Source: Solicola gregarius (GTDB lineage: Bacteria > Actinomycetota > Actinomycetes > Propionibacteriales > Nocardioidaceae). Taken from it: a stretch of DNA of 64,000 bases. The stretch's first letter is position 1; each line of letters begins with the position of its first letter. A program made the position numbers and the translations under genes. Location: positions 2,294,001 through 2,358,000 of the forward strand of contig NZ_CP094970.1 of the NCBI RefSeq assembly GCF_025790165.1, read 5' to 3'. The notes under the pieces were generated by a model. It worked only from the letters and a program-made list of their open reading frames with translations. It had not been told where the DNA came from and ran no database searches. Shown piece after piece: positions 25,734 to 34,364 of this stretch.

Positions 25734-26537
25734 GTGACCGTGGAGTTGCGAGCCCGCAGAGCGACCGTTGCCATCCCCGCCGTGCTTGCGTTGTCGGCCG
25801 GCCTGCTCGGGGCCGCTAGTGCGGACGACCCGCAAGACTCGGAGGTGTCCGCGAGCGCCAACGCGCGAAAGAGCAAGGGATACAACATCCTGTCCAAGGA
25901 CGAGGGCTACCCCTACATCGCGCGCTGGAACCCGTGCCAGAAGATCCATTACAAGATCAACGCCCGCAAGTCGCCGCGTGCCGGCTTCGTCAAGGACACC
26001 TTGAAGGCCGTCAAGCGGCTCCATCGCGCGTCCGGCCTACGGTTCACGTACCAAGGGCGCACCAAGACCGTGCCGAACATCCACAGCCCGAAGCGGTACA
26101 AAGGCAAGACCGACCTGGTGATCGCGTGGACGACACCGAAGAAGCGCCAGGTGCTGAAGAACCTGGGCGGCTGGGGTGGCGGCTACTGGTGGCGGGTCAG
26201 CAAGAGGACGGGGAAGTTCACCAAGGGCTGGGTCCTACTCAACAGCAAGTACCGCTACAAGTACCCGAAGGGCTTCGGCAAGGGTCCGCGGGGCGGCTAC
26301 GGTACGCGCGGGCAGCTGCTGATGCACGAGCTCGGTCATTCCATGGGGCTCGCGCACGTGGAGCGGCGTTCGGAAATCATGTTCCACTACACGTACCGCC
26401 GGAAGGCGAAGTGGGGCAACGGTGACCGGAAGGGCCTGCGGAAGGTCGGTCAGCCGGCCGGCTGTATCCGTTCGAAGGCACCCAACAGCGCACCCGTCCG
26501 GTCCGCCAACCCCCACGAGTACGCCGATCAGGGCTGA
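25734..26537 (+). CDS. Secreted matrixin-like zinc metalloprotease
   Basis: A 267-residue exported protein. A signal peptide (about 1-31, ending SAGLLGAASA) is followed by a basic mature domain. The zinc site is HELGHSMGLAH at about 200-210, the HExxHxxGxxH motif of metzincins, and IMF with its Met follows about ten residues later as the Met-turn. Upstream, WNPCQKIHYKIN and DLVIAWT match the strands of matrixin catalytic domains. GTG 25734 is the start, with GAGAGGAGAG upstream. It is likely a cell-surface or extracellular protease. Confidence 0.85.
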   Translation: MTVELRARRATVAIPAVLALSAGLLGAASADDPQDSEVSASANARKSKGYNILSKDEGYPYIARWNPCQKIHYKINARKSPRAGFVKDTLKAVKRLHRASGLRFTYQGRTKTVPNIHSPKRYKGKTDLVIAWTTPKKRQVLKNLGGWGGGYWWRVSKRTGKFTKGWVLLNSKYRYKYPKGFGKGPRGGYGTRGQLLMHELGHSMGLAHVERRSEIMFHYTYRRKAKWGNGDRKGLRKVGQPAGCIRSKAPNSAPVRSANPHEYADQG

Positions 26538-26598
26538 TCACGCGTCCGGTTCGTGGATACGACACGCGGTCGAAACGATCACGGCGGACAATGGACGC

Positions 26599-27249
26599 AT
26601 GTCCTTCCTGCTCCGCCTCGAGCTGCCCGATGTACCGGGGTCGCTCGGAGCCGTCGCGACCGCACTGGGTGAGGCCGGCGCCGACATCGAGGCGATCGAG
26701 ATCGTCGAGCATCGCGACGACGGCCGCGCAGTCGACGACGTGCTGCTGGAGATGCCGACGTCGATGATGCCCGACTCGCTGGTCTCGGCGTGTCAGGCGA
26801 TCGACGGGGTGCGCGTGAACTGGATCTCGCGCTATCCGGCCGGTGCCAGCCTGCGGATGGATCTCGAGGCGGTCGAGGCCATGACGGGCAACCCGCGCAA
26901 GGCGGTCGAACGGCTCGCCGAGTCGTTGCCGGCGACGTTCCGGGCCGACTGGGCGGTCGCCGTTGGTCGGCGTGCGGGTGACGTGTGTCTGCTCGCCGCG
27001 ACCTCTGCCGCGCCGGAGTACGTCGACGAGATGGCCGGATGGCTCGATCTCGAACGCGCTGAACGGCTGCCCGACGTGGCCGAGTGGCGTGCAACCGTGC
27101 TCGCGGGCGCAGGCGTTCCGGGGCACGACGCCGTGGTGGTCTTCGGCCGTCGCGGCGGGCCGGAGGTACTCGACTCCGAGCTTGCCCGACTCGGTCATCT
27201 GGCCGGGCTTGCGTCGACGATCAGTCCCGCTTCTTCGCCTTCTGCGTGA
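26599..27249 (+). CDS. ACT-domain protein
   Basis: A 216-residue protein whose first 75 residues form an ACT domain (SFLLRLELPDVPGSLGAVAT, ALGEAGADIEAIEIVEH), the usual amino-acid-binding regulatory fold. The rest (80-216) is not recognised but contains a GAF-like part. GACAAT at 26587-26592 may be a -10, which would place transcription start at the ATG. Its 3' end overlaps the convergent SDR gene by 29 bases. Confidence 0.72.
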   Translation: MSFLLRLELPDVPGSLGAVATALGEAGADIEAIEIVEHRDDGRAVDDVLLEMPTSMMPDSLVSACQAIDGVRVNWISRYPAGASLRMDLEAVEAMTGNPRKAVERLAESLPATFRADWAVAVGRRAGDVCLLAATSAAPEYVDEMAGWLDLERAERLPDVAEWRATVLAGAGVPGHDAVVVFGRRGGPEVLDSELARLGHLAGLASTISPASSPSA

Positions 27250-28111
27250 CCGGGATGTGCTGCGAGTGCGAGCGGCCGAGCGCCTCGACCTCTTGCTCCA
27301 GCCGAGGTACGGCGCGCTTGGCCATTCGCTTGACTATCGGCTCGACGAGACCGGAGACGAGGAGCTGGCGGGTGAGGTTCGAGACGACGACCTCGCGGGG
27401 GACGTACACGCGGCGCTTGCGCCGGATCATGCCCTCGCAGATCAGCTGCACGCACGTGTCGAGCGTCGTCGTCTTGTTGGCGGGCCACGGCAGGTTCTTG
27501 CGGGTTTCGCGGAAGCTGGGTAGATCGGCCTCCGCGCCGCGCACGATGTCGGTGTCGACCCACGACGGGTGACAGACGCCGACACCGATGCCGAGGTGCA
27601 TCACCTCCTGGCGGCACGCGAGCGCGAGGGCCTCGGCCCCGGCCTTGCTGGCGTTGTACGGAGACAGGCCCGCAAGGGGAGTGAACGCTGCCTGCGACGA
27701 GACGACGAGTGCGTAGCCGCGGGTCTTCTCGAGGTGGGGGATCGCCGCGTGGAGCGTACGGAAGACGCCGGTGAGGTTGACATCGACGACGCGCTCCCAC
27801 GCCTCGGGATCGATCTGGCGGACGGTGCCGTAGCTGGAGATGCCGGCATTCGCGAGTACGAGGTCGATGCGGCCGAACTTCTCCGCCGCGGCGTCGATCG
27901 CGAGGGTGAGCGCGTCGGTGTCGCGTACGTCGGCCTCCCACCAGGCGTGCTGCTCGCCGAGATCATCGGCGACCCGCTTGAGCTCGTCGGGTTCCAACCC
28001 GATCAGGGCGATCTTCGCGCCCCGATCGGCGAGCCCCTTCGCGACGCCTGCCCCGATGCCGCGCGCTGCGCCGGTGACGACCGCGACCTTGCCGGTGAGA
28101 TCTGTAGACAT
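27221..28111 (-). CDS. Short-chain dehydrogenase/reductase
   Basis: A 296-residue SDR. TGAARGIGAGVAKGLADRG is the cofactor-binding motif, LANAGISS the NAG motif, and the catalytic set is Ser in VVSSQA and YNASK. The acidic-free loop at the end of strand 2 is followed by GLEPDEL, so cofactor choice is not clear. The C-terminal 70 residues are basic and include MIRRKRRVYVPREV, suggesting a membrane- or lipid-associated substrate. ATG 28111 is chosen; ATG 28120 is also possible. It is divergent from menB. Confidence 0.88.
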   Translation of the reverse strand: MSTDLTGKVAVVTGAARGIGAGVAKGLADRGAKIALIGLEPDELKRVADDLGEQHAWWEADVRDTDALTLAIDAAAEKFGRIDLVLANAGISSYGTVRQIDPEAWERVVDVNLTGVFRTLHAAIPHLEKTRGYALVVSSQAAFTPLAGLSPYNASKAGAEALALACRQEVMHLGIGVGVCHPSWVDTDIVRGAEADLPSFRETRKNLPWPANKTTTLDTCVQLICEGMIRRKRRVYVPREVVVSNLTRQLLVSGLVEPIVKRMAKRAVPRLEQEVEALGRSHSQHIPVTQKAKKRD

Positions 28112-28197
28112 GGCGTTCAAGATACCGTCGGTATCCGGAATGCGCCACTCCCGATGTCACGTTCGCGGACCGGGCAACGGTCTGAGAGCCTGGGGCG

Positions 28198-29133
28198 ATG
28201 AGCGACGTGTCCTCCGTTTCCGAGACCTTCGACCCCGATGCCTGGAAGCCGGTCGCCGGTTTCGAGTCACTCACCGACCTGACGTACCACCGTGCCGTCG
28301 ACCAGGGCACCGTACGCATCGCGTTCGACCGACCGGATGTGCTCAATGCCTTCCGGCCACACACGGTCGACGAGCTGCTGAGCGTGCTCGACCATGCGCG
28401 TACGTCCGCCGACGTCGGGTGCGTACTGCTCACCGGCAACGGCCCGAGCCCGAAGAACGGCAAGCGGGCGTTCTGCACCGGCGGGGATCAGCGCATCCGC
28501 GGCAAGGAGGGATATCAGTACGAGACGGAGCACGGCGGTGCCGCCGGCGAGCAGCCGAACCCGATCGACAAGGCACGGACGGCACGCCTGCACATCCTCG
28601 AGGCGCAACGCGTGATCCGGTTCATGCCGAAGGTGGTCATCTGCCTGGTCAATGGCTGGGCGGCCGGCGGCGGGCACAGCCTGCACGTCGTCTGCGACCT
28701 GACCATTGCAAGCCGCGAGCACGGGCGGTTCAAGCAGACCGATGCCGACGTCGGGTCGTTCGACGGCGGGTTCGGCTCGGCGTACCTCGCGCGTCAGGTC
28801 GGGCAGAAGTTCGCCCGCGAGATCTTCTTCCTCGGCCAGGAGTACTCGGCCGACGACGGCGTCCGGATGGGCGCGGTCAACCGTGCCGTCCCGCATGACG
28901 AGCTCGAGTCGACCGCGCTCGAGTGGGGCCGGCTGATCAACGGCAAGAGCCCGACCGCGCAGCGGATGCTCAAGTACGCCTTCAACCTGATCGACGACGG
29001 GCTGGTCGGGCAGCAGCTCTTCGCCGGTGAGACTACCCGGCTCGCGTACATGACCGACGAGGCGCAGGAGGGGCGCGACCAGTTTCTCGAGAAGCGCGAC
29101 CCCGACTGGTCGGACTACCCCTGGTACTACTGA
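28198..29133 (+). CDS. menB: 1,4-dihydroxy-2-naphthoyl-CoA synthase (full-length copy)
   Basis: A 311-residue crotonase-fold enzyme that closes the naphthoquinone ring in menaquinone synthesis. RAFCTGGDQRIRG and CLVNGWAAGGGHSLHVVCDLT form the oxyanion-hole and active-site loops, FKQTDADVGSFDGGFGSAYLAR carries the catalytic region in two adjoining pieces, and the protein ends PWYY, as MenB does. Residues 126-311 are duplicated almost exactly at 35569-36127. The 3' end differs from that copy at the final codons (SDYPWYY here, SAYPWYY there), which suggests that the 3' end here was supplied by the inserted island. Confidence 0.95.
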   Translation: MSDVSSVSETFDPDAWKPVAGFESLTDLTYHRAVDQGTVRIAFDRPDVLNAFRPHTVDELLSVLDHARTSADVGCVLLTGNGPSPKNGKRAFCTGGDQRIRGKEGYQYETEHGGAAGEQPNPIDKARTARLHILEAQRVIRFMPKVVICLVNGWAAGGGHSLHVVCDLTIASREHGRFKQTDADVGSFDGGFGSAYLARQVGQKFAREIFFLGQEYSADDGVRMGAVNRAVPHDELESTALEWGRLINGKSPTAQRMLKYAFNLIDDGLVGQQLFAGETTRLAYMTDEAQEGRDQFLEKRDPDWSDYPWYY

Positions 29134-29184
29134 CCGCGAACGTGTCACCAGAAGACGACTACGCTGAAGACCCGAGGAGGAGCG

Positions 29185-29340
29185 ATGACCAAGCGAAGGA
29201 TGTCCGCCAAGACCCGTCGCGAGTTCGTCGTACGCTCCACGAAGGCTTCTGCTCAATTGGAGCAGCGCGTCGTGCCCGCCGACCATGTCCGTTCTGAGAA
29301 GGTCGAGCGGTTCGTGACATCACTGCGCTCCAAGGCCTGA
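29185..29340 (+). CDS. Small basic antitoxin-like protein ahead of fic
   Basis: A 51-residue basic protein (KRRMSAKTRREFVVRSTKAS, then ERFVTSLRSKA), with a GAGGAGGAGC ribosome binding site six bases before ATG 29185. Its stop touches the first codon of the Fic remnant. Small proteins placed directly upstream of Fic genes are commonly their antitoxins. The inhibitory motif (S/T)xxxE(G/N) is not seen in it, so the assignment is by position only. Confidence 0.5.
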   Translation: MTKRRMSAKTRREFVVRSTKASAQLEQRVVPADHVRSEKVERFVTSLRSKA

Positions 29341-29806
29341 TGGCCCGCGAGCCCGAAGCCGGCGCGAGACCCTCCTCACCGGCTACTTCGTTCGCGAGCT
29401 TCACGGGCGGCTCTACGGGCCCGTTTGGGATTGGGGCGGTCGGCAGCGGTCGCGTGAGACAAACATCGGCATCGCTTCGGAGCGCATCGCCGTAGACCTG
29501 CGCAATTGCCTTGATGACCTCCGCTACCAATGGGAGCACACCACCGGGTTGACACCTCGGGTTCTCGGAGTCGCATCCCATGCGGGCTTAGTGCACATTC
29601 ACCCGTTCGTTGACGGCAATGGGCGAGCGACCCGCCTGATCGCGGATCTTGTGTTTCTGGCCGCCCAGAGGGATGGGCCGTTATCTGCGTACGACTGGGA
29701 GATCGATCGCCGGACCTACATCCGATTACTCGGGGAGTACGACCTGACCCGGGATCCCATGCCACTGGTTGAGTTCATTCCGGTCATTGAACTTCCTGAG
29801 GAGTAG
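29340..29806 (+). pseudogene. Fic-domain protein gene, truncated and frameshifted
   Basis: The intact Fic motif HPFVDGNGRATRLI is preceded by LLTGYFVRELHGRLYGPVWDWG and ETNIGIASERIAVDLR, all in one frame, as in Fic/mobile mystery protein B. The only good start, ATG 29340, lies in another frame (MAREPEAGAR), so a frameshift is needed near 29365 to join them. In the fic frame no ATG, GTG or TTG appears until TTG 29549. The N-terminal helix usual in the family is also missing. AMP transfer to target proteins would be the function of an intact gene. Confidence 0.75.
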
Positions 29807-29817
29807 GGAACTCAGGC

Positions 29818-31272
29818 TCCAATGCGGCTCATCCCAATCGGGGGTGTAGGAGTTGGGGTCTGAAGCCGCCGGTCTCGAGCAGGCTTCGGGCGATGTAGTT
29901 GGTCAGGTTGCGGAACCCGAGTGCGGAGCCGCGCAGGTGTTCGAGCCGTCCGTTGAGCGCCTCGGTCGGCCCGTTGCTGGTGCCGGGTCGTTCGAAGTAG
30001 GCGAGCACGTCAGCGGCTCGCTTCTTCAGGGTCCGGCCCAGGGTGGTGAGCTCGGTGAGCACCTTGGGGACGCCGGCGCTGAGGTCGGTGATCAGCTTCT
30101 CCATGAGCTCGCGGCCACGTTGCCGGTCCTCGTGGCGATAGGCGGCGATCATGCGCTGGTAGACACCCCAGGTCGCCTCGACCTCGACGTGAGCGTCATC
30201 AACGAACAGCGCGCGTAGCCTGTCGCTCTGCTTGTCGGTGAGCAGGTCCGCGCCGGTGTGCAGCGTGCGCCGCGACTTGTAGAGCGGGTCGTCCCTGAAC
30301 CCACGGTGCCCGTGGATCGCGAGTTGGACCCGGCGCCGGCACCTGTCGAGGGCGTCACCGGCCAGGCGCACGACGTGGAAGGGATCCATCACCGTGACCG
30401 CGTCCGGGATCTCCTCTGCAGCGGCGGTCTTGAACCCGGTGAAGCCGTCCATCGCGACCACCTCGACCGCGTCACGGAAGGCGTCGTCGCGGTCGGCGAG
30501 CCAGGTCTTGAACGCCGCCTTCGACCGGCCCTCGACCATGTCCAGCAGCCTTGCTGGGCCGGCGCCATCGCGAACCGGGGTGAGGTCGATGATCACGGTG
30601 ACGTACTTGTCGCCACGCCTGGTGTGGCGCCAGACGTGCTCATCGACGCCAATGACCTTCACGCCCTCGAACCGCGTGGGGTCGTTGATCAGCAGCCGCT
30701 TGCCTTCAGCCAGGACCGCGTTGTTGGCGGTGTCCCACGCGACCCCGAGTCCCTCGGCGACACGGGCGACGGTGAGGTGTGCGACCACGATCCCTTCCAG
30801 CGCCCACCGCAGCCCGGTGCGCGAGAGCTTCGCGCGTGGCTCCGCCGCGGCGCTGGTGTCTTGGCGCCACACGTGTCCGCAGTCGGCACAGCGGTAGCGG
30901 CGCACTACAACTTCCAGCACGGTCGGTCGCCAGCCCAGCGGCTCGTGGGCCAACCGCCGGATCACGGTGTCACGAGCAGCGCCTTCGCTGCCGCACCGTC
31001 GGCACCACTGATCTGGTTCCACCACGCGGCACGCGAGGACCGCACGATCCGGCTCAAGTTGTTGTCCGGTCACGCTCAGACCGAGGCCGTCGAGTCGAGC
31101 GAAGGCGGTCAGGTCAGGGCGGCCGAAGCCGGCAGGCGGGGTAGCGTCGGACACGTCGAGGTCTTTCGGATGGATGGCGTAGGAACCTCCGTCGTCGGGA
31201 GACCTCGACGTCTATCTGCGGACCGACGCGCCCGGCCGACCTACACCGTCATCTGAGAAGACCCTCCAATGC
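29818..31272. mobile_element. Intact ISL3-family insertion sequence with 8-bp target duplications
   Basis: The element itself covers 29826-31264 (1439 bp) and carries imperfect 25-bp terminal inverted repeats: 29826-29850 against 31240-31264, 17 of 25 matching, outer bases GG and inner GGTGTAGG identical. It is flanked by perfect direct repeats TCCAATGC at 29818-29825 and 31265-31272, an 8-bp target duplication as expected for ISL3. The identical duplications and open transposase frame indicate a fairly recent, probably mobile insertion, placed between the Fic remnant and a decayed menB tail. Confidence 0.92.
29829..31154 (-). CDS. ISL3-family transposase
   Basis: A 441-residue transposase. 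The N-terminal zinc-binding part has CRRCGSEG and CADCGHVW, followed by a helix-turn-helix-like region (VARVAEGLGVAWDT). The catalytic domain has VIGVDEHVW (first Asp), VVAMDGFTGF and VTVMDPFHVVRLAGD (second Asp), and late SNGPTEALNGRLEHLRG with the Glu. The GTG start lies 110 bases inside the right inverted repeat, and the stop lies only three bases from the outer edge of the left repeat. Confidence 0.95.
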   Translation of the reverse strand: MSDATPPAGFGRPDLTAFARLDGLGLSVTGQQLEPDRAVLACRVVEPDQWCRRCGSEGAARDTVIRRLAHEPLGWRPTVLEVVVRRYRCADCGHVWRQDTSAAAEPRAKLSRTGLRWALEGIVVAHLTVARVAEGLGVAWDTANNAVLAEGKRLLINDPTRFEGVKVIGVDEHVWRHTRRGDKYVTVIIDLTPVRDGAGPARLLDMVEGRSKAAFKTWLADRDDAFRDAVEVVAMDGFTGFKTAAAEEIPDAVTVMDPFHVVRLAGDALDRCRRRVQLAIHGHRGFRDDPLYKSRRTLHTGADLLTDKQSDRLRALFVDDAHVEVEATWGVYQRMIAAYRHEDRQRGRELMEKLITDLSAGVPKVLTELTTLGRTLKKRAADVLAYFERPGTSNGPTEALNGRLEHLRGSALGFRNLTNYIARSLLETGGFRPQLLHPRLG

Positions 31273-31281
31273 TCCACGGGT

Positions 31282-31357
31282 GAGGCGTAGGAGGGGCGCA
31301 CGACCAGTTCCTGCAGAAGCGCGATTCCGACTGGTCGGCGTACCCTGTTGCTGCTAG
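31282..31357 (+). pseudogene. Decayed 3' tail of menB
   Basis: This 76-bp stretch aligns to the last 75 bases of menB: GAGGCGTAGGAGGGGCGCA, then GACCAGTTCCTG and GACTGGTCGGCGTACC. It has small insertions, a stop-producing change (the CAG after GAGGCG is TAG) and a scrambled end (CTGTTGCTGCTAG). It shares GTTCCTG and GGCGTACC with the truncated copy at 36 kb rather than with the full-length gene. It is therefore a third, older remnant of the same gene end. Confidence 0.8.
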
Positions 31358-31868
31358 CGGGCAAGGTTTCTGCAGGTCAGAGCGCTATTGGTCACGTACC
31401 GGATAGTCCAGAGGTCCGGTCGCTGGCAGCTGTCACCGGTCAGGTGCATGCTGGTGGACGATGCCCGAGAGGAACACCGATCGGCGGACGTCGGGACATC
31501 CTCGGGCGTGCCGGCGAGTTGTGTCGCGAGCGGCACCCGTCTCATCCATGAGCGTGGCGGGCACATGAGGTACGTGAAGTCCACGCGCGCGCCTACGGGC
31601 CAGCGCCATTCCTGGGAGCCCGAGATCGGCGCGGCGATGGCCGACAGTTCCGTCGGCGACGTGCCCAGGTCCTCGACGAGTTCGGCCGGGGCCCGGACCC
31701 GAGGAACCTGTCTTCTTCGATCCGGTCGCGAGTGAGCCCCAGCCCTTTGAAGGAGTGGACGTCGACTGAGACTCGATCTTCTAAGCCTTCGATGCGAGAC
31801 ACGTCCATCGTGCCTGCGCCGAGGCGTGGCGCGAATGTGGCTACCTCGTCACTGAGGTGAACTGGCAC
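31357..31868 (-). pseudogene. Possible decayed gene of unknown function
   Basis: Read on the minus strand, one frame from 31868 gives a protein-like text (PVHLSDEVATFAPRLG, VSVDVHSFKGLGLTRDRIEE) and a shift near 31700 allows continuation (PAELVEDLGTSPTELSAI, QEWRWPVGARVDFTYLM) to about 31357. No domain is recognised and no ribosome binding site was seen. It may be a frameshifted relic. The remaining bases up to 32063 show no clear gene on either strand. Confidence 0.3.
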
Positions 31869-32063
31869 GCCTTCGCCCTCACGAAGTCGAAGCTGCGACG
31901 AAGCCGACGGGCGGCAATCGAGTCAAGGGCTCGGACGATAGGGTCGGCGTCTACTTCGCGACCGACGGGACGGTGTCCTTTGTAACGGACTTCGCGTTCT
32001 CCTGGGCCAATTACGGCGCCACCCGCAGAGGGGTGAAGTTGCGCGTTCTGGCCCGAGCCGACC

Positions 32064-34364
32064 TCAGAGGTCATTGTCCGTCTGCCCCTTGACGAGCCAC
32101 GTGTGGAGCGTGGTCAGGAATTCGTGATCGTCGACGGAGATAGGGCGCTGATGGTGCACGTCGTTCCGAAGACGGCTTGCGGCGACGACCCAGTCGGAGC
32201 GTGCTCGCCAGCCTCCGGACTTCTGCTCGTCGCCCGGCGGCGTGTAGCGCTTCTCGAATAGTTCGCGCCACAGCTCGTGTGTCTGAGTCATGATGTCGCG
32301 GTAGTCGACTATGTACAGGCAGTCCCACTCGGTTATCTCTTGTCCGGCGCTGCGGTCCAGGTTTCGCTCGATCATCATCTTTCCGGCTTCCAGCTTGAGT
32401 TTCCGCGGAACGCCATCCTTGAACCAATCCGCGCCGTACTTGTCCTGGAGCCGCTTGCGGATGTCGTCCTTCATGAAGGCCTCAAGGGCGTCGATCATGT
32501 CGCGCGCCTCGTCGTTGAACTGCTTCTCTGCGTCTCGCAGGTACTCGGCGAGCCCGGGCGGGTCGAACTCTGGCCTGGCCTCGTTGATTGCCTGCTGCAG
32601 CCGGCGCCAGTACTTGGTTCCCGCGCCCGAGCCGTAGAGCTGGCGATACTGAAGCGCCTCGGCCGGGTCCAGTCCCTCAATGTGATCGATCATCGAGTCC
32701 AGGTAGGGCGCCGCATCCGCGTAGAGCTCGCCGGGCGCCTTTTGCCGTGGGTCATAGTCATCGCTTTGGGCTAGGTGAACAACCACATCGCCCAGTATAC
32801 GGACGATCGACTCAATGCCGTTGTTGATGAATACGAAGCCACCTTCGGCGCTGCCTAACTTGTATTGACGATCCAGATTGTCCCGAATGCGGCCGAGCGC
32901 GAGCGTTAGGTAATCGAACAGCGCATCGCCCGTCGAATCGTTCGTGCCGCGGTAGAAGGTGCCGATTTCTTTCACCTCGGTCTTGGTGAAAGTCCCGATG
33001 AATCCGCCACGCTCGACGCCGCGTGCTACGGCATCGATCGTGAGGCATCGCAACGGAGTCTTTGCATCTTCGCCAACCTGTACCCGCCCATACAGCGGCG
33101 AGACCTTGTCCTCACCGAGCCTCTGCGCGAGGACCAACTTGAGTGCCTTCGCCTGCTCGCGAAGGTCGTCGGATGCGTACAGGAGGTCCGCATTCAGGGT
33201 GTTCCGGAGGTTCTTCGGCACCGCCTGCTGGTTCTCGTTGATCTGCATGAAGAGCCGCATCTGGTCCGAACGACTGAGGGACACGAACGCAACCACGGGG
33301 ATCAGGTCGTTCGCTGCTCTCGAACTCGATGAATAGCCGTACAAGCGGTGCTGACCGTCGATCACATAGGCGGCGCGGAACGTCTGAGGCAGGTGGAGGA
33401 TCCCGGCGCGTGTCTGGCCGGGATGCATCGGGAACGGATCAAATTGAAGTCCCCGCGCGCCGCCCTCAAGACTCAGGACAAGGGAGTTGGGGAAGTATCC
33501 GCCCAGTTCGACGAACTGAGCGACGTTCTTCAGTCTTGCCTTCTTGATCAACCGCTGGTAGGTCGGCATCAGGCTCGAGTTCGCCTTGCTGCGATGGAGG
33601 ATGTACCCGAGCTTGAGGAGCCGGTCAGGCTCGATTGAGAACGAGTAGTATTTGTGGCCGCCCATCGAGGCCTCGATCGCGACCACCTCCTGATTCAGGT
33701 TCGGGATCTTCTGCCCTGCAAATAGGTTTCCCAGCAGTTGGAAGCGCGCCGCCTCTCCCAGATGTTCGGCGAGCCCGAGGTAGTAGTCGATCACGTCGTC
33801 GCTCATGTGGATTATGTCCGCCGAAGCGATCCGCTCGGCGATCAACTTCGTCACGCCGTAGTTGTTGGTTGCGAGGACAAATTTGACCTTGTGGTGCTTG
33901 TACTCGGCCTTGATCGCCCGGAGGATGCCGGCCCGCCGGCCTTGGATCGCTTCGATCTCCTTCTTGAACTGTCCTTGCTTGGTCTCCGATGCGGACTTGC
34001 ACTCAACGACCAGGATCACATCATCGTCGGCAGCAAACACATCGATCTGCTGGCGTTCACTCTCGCCCGACCCGTAATTGAGCGTGAAGGTCCGGTCCTT
34101 GTTCAGCGACCAGAATCCGAGCCTGGCGAACGTGGCCCAGACTCGGTCCTCGAACGCCACGTCGTGCGCCTTCGGTTTGCGCATGCGCACCGTGCGCTTG
34201 TTGCGCTTGTCGAGCACCCAGCCCTCGTCTTGCATCTCCGGGATCCGCGTTGGTGCGACAGTCTCGAACTGGTAGGGCGAAAGCCTTCGGCGGATCTCCG
34301 CCGGCACGTTCTTCGATGGCAGCAGGTGGTCGCGGATCAACTTACCGGGAGGCGGGAGCGTCAT
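32064..34364 (-). CDS. PD-(D/E)xK nuclease - DGQHR (DndB-like) - HEPN-like fusion protein
   Basis: A 766-residue protein with three parts. Residues about 65-175 look like a restriction-endonuclease fold: QQIDVFAADDDVILVVECKS gives D108 and the E121-C-K123 end of a PD-(D/E)xK site. Residues about 220-560 carry the DGQHR signature (AAYVIDGQHRLYGY at 333-346) of the DndB/DGQHR family, known from phosphorothioate-linked regulation. The C-terminus has RLRNDVHHQRPIS, an Rx4H motif resembling HEPN RNase domains. It starts in overlap (ATGA) with the stop of the adenine methyltransferase gene, so the two are one unit. Restriction, phage sensing or nucleic-acid cleavage is inferred, not shown. Confidence 0.85.
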   Translation of the reverse strand: MTLPPPGKLIRDHLLPSKNVPAEIRRRLSPYQFETVAPTRIPEMQDEGWVLDKRNKRTVRMRKPKAHDVAFEDRVWATFARLGFWSLNKDRTFTLNYGSGESERQQIDVFAADDDVILVVECKSASETKQGQFKKEIEAIQGRRAGILRAIKAEYKHHKVKFVLATNNYGVTKLIAERIASADIIHMSDDVIDYYLGLAEHLGEAARFQLLGNLFAGQKIPNLNQEVVAIEASMGGHKYYSFSIEPDRLLKLGYILHRSKANSSLMPTYQRLIKKARLKNVAQFVELGGYFPNSLVLSLEGGARGLQFDPFPMHPGQTRAGILHLPQTFRAAYVIDGQHRLYGYSSSSRAANDLIPVVAFVSLSRSDQMRLFMQINENQQAVPKNLRNTLNADLLYASDDLREQAKALKLVLAQRLGEDKVSPLYGRVQVGEDAKTPLRCLTIDAVARGVERGGFIGTFTKTEVKEIGTFYRGTNDSTGDALFDYLTLALGRIRDNLDRQYKLGSAEGGFVFINNGIESIVRILGDVVVHLAQSDDYDPRQKAPGELYADAAPYLDSMIDHIEGLDPAEALQYRQLYGSGAGTKYWRRLQQAINEARPEFDPPGLAEYLRDAEKQFNDEARDMIDALEAFMKDDIRKRLQDKYGADWFKDGVPRKLKLEAGKMMIERNLDRSAGQEITEWDCLYIVDYRDIMTQTHELWRELFEKRYTPPGDEQKSGGWRARSDWVVAASRLRNDVHHQRPISVDDHEFLTTLHTWLVKGQTDNDL

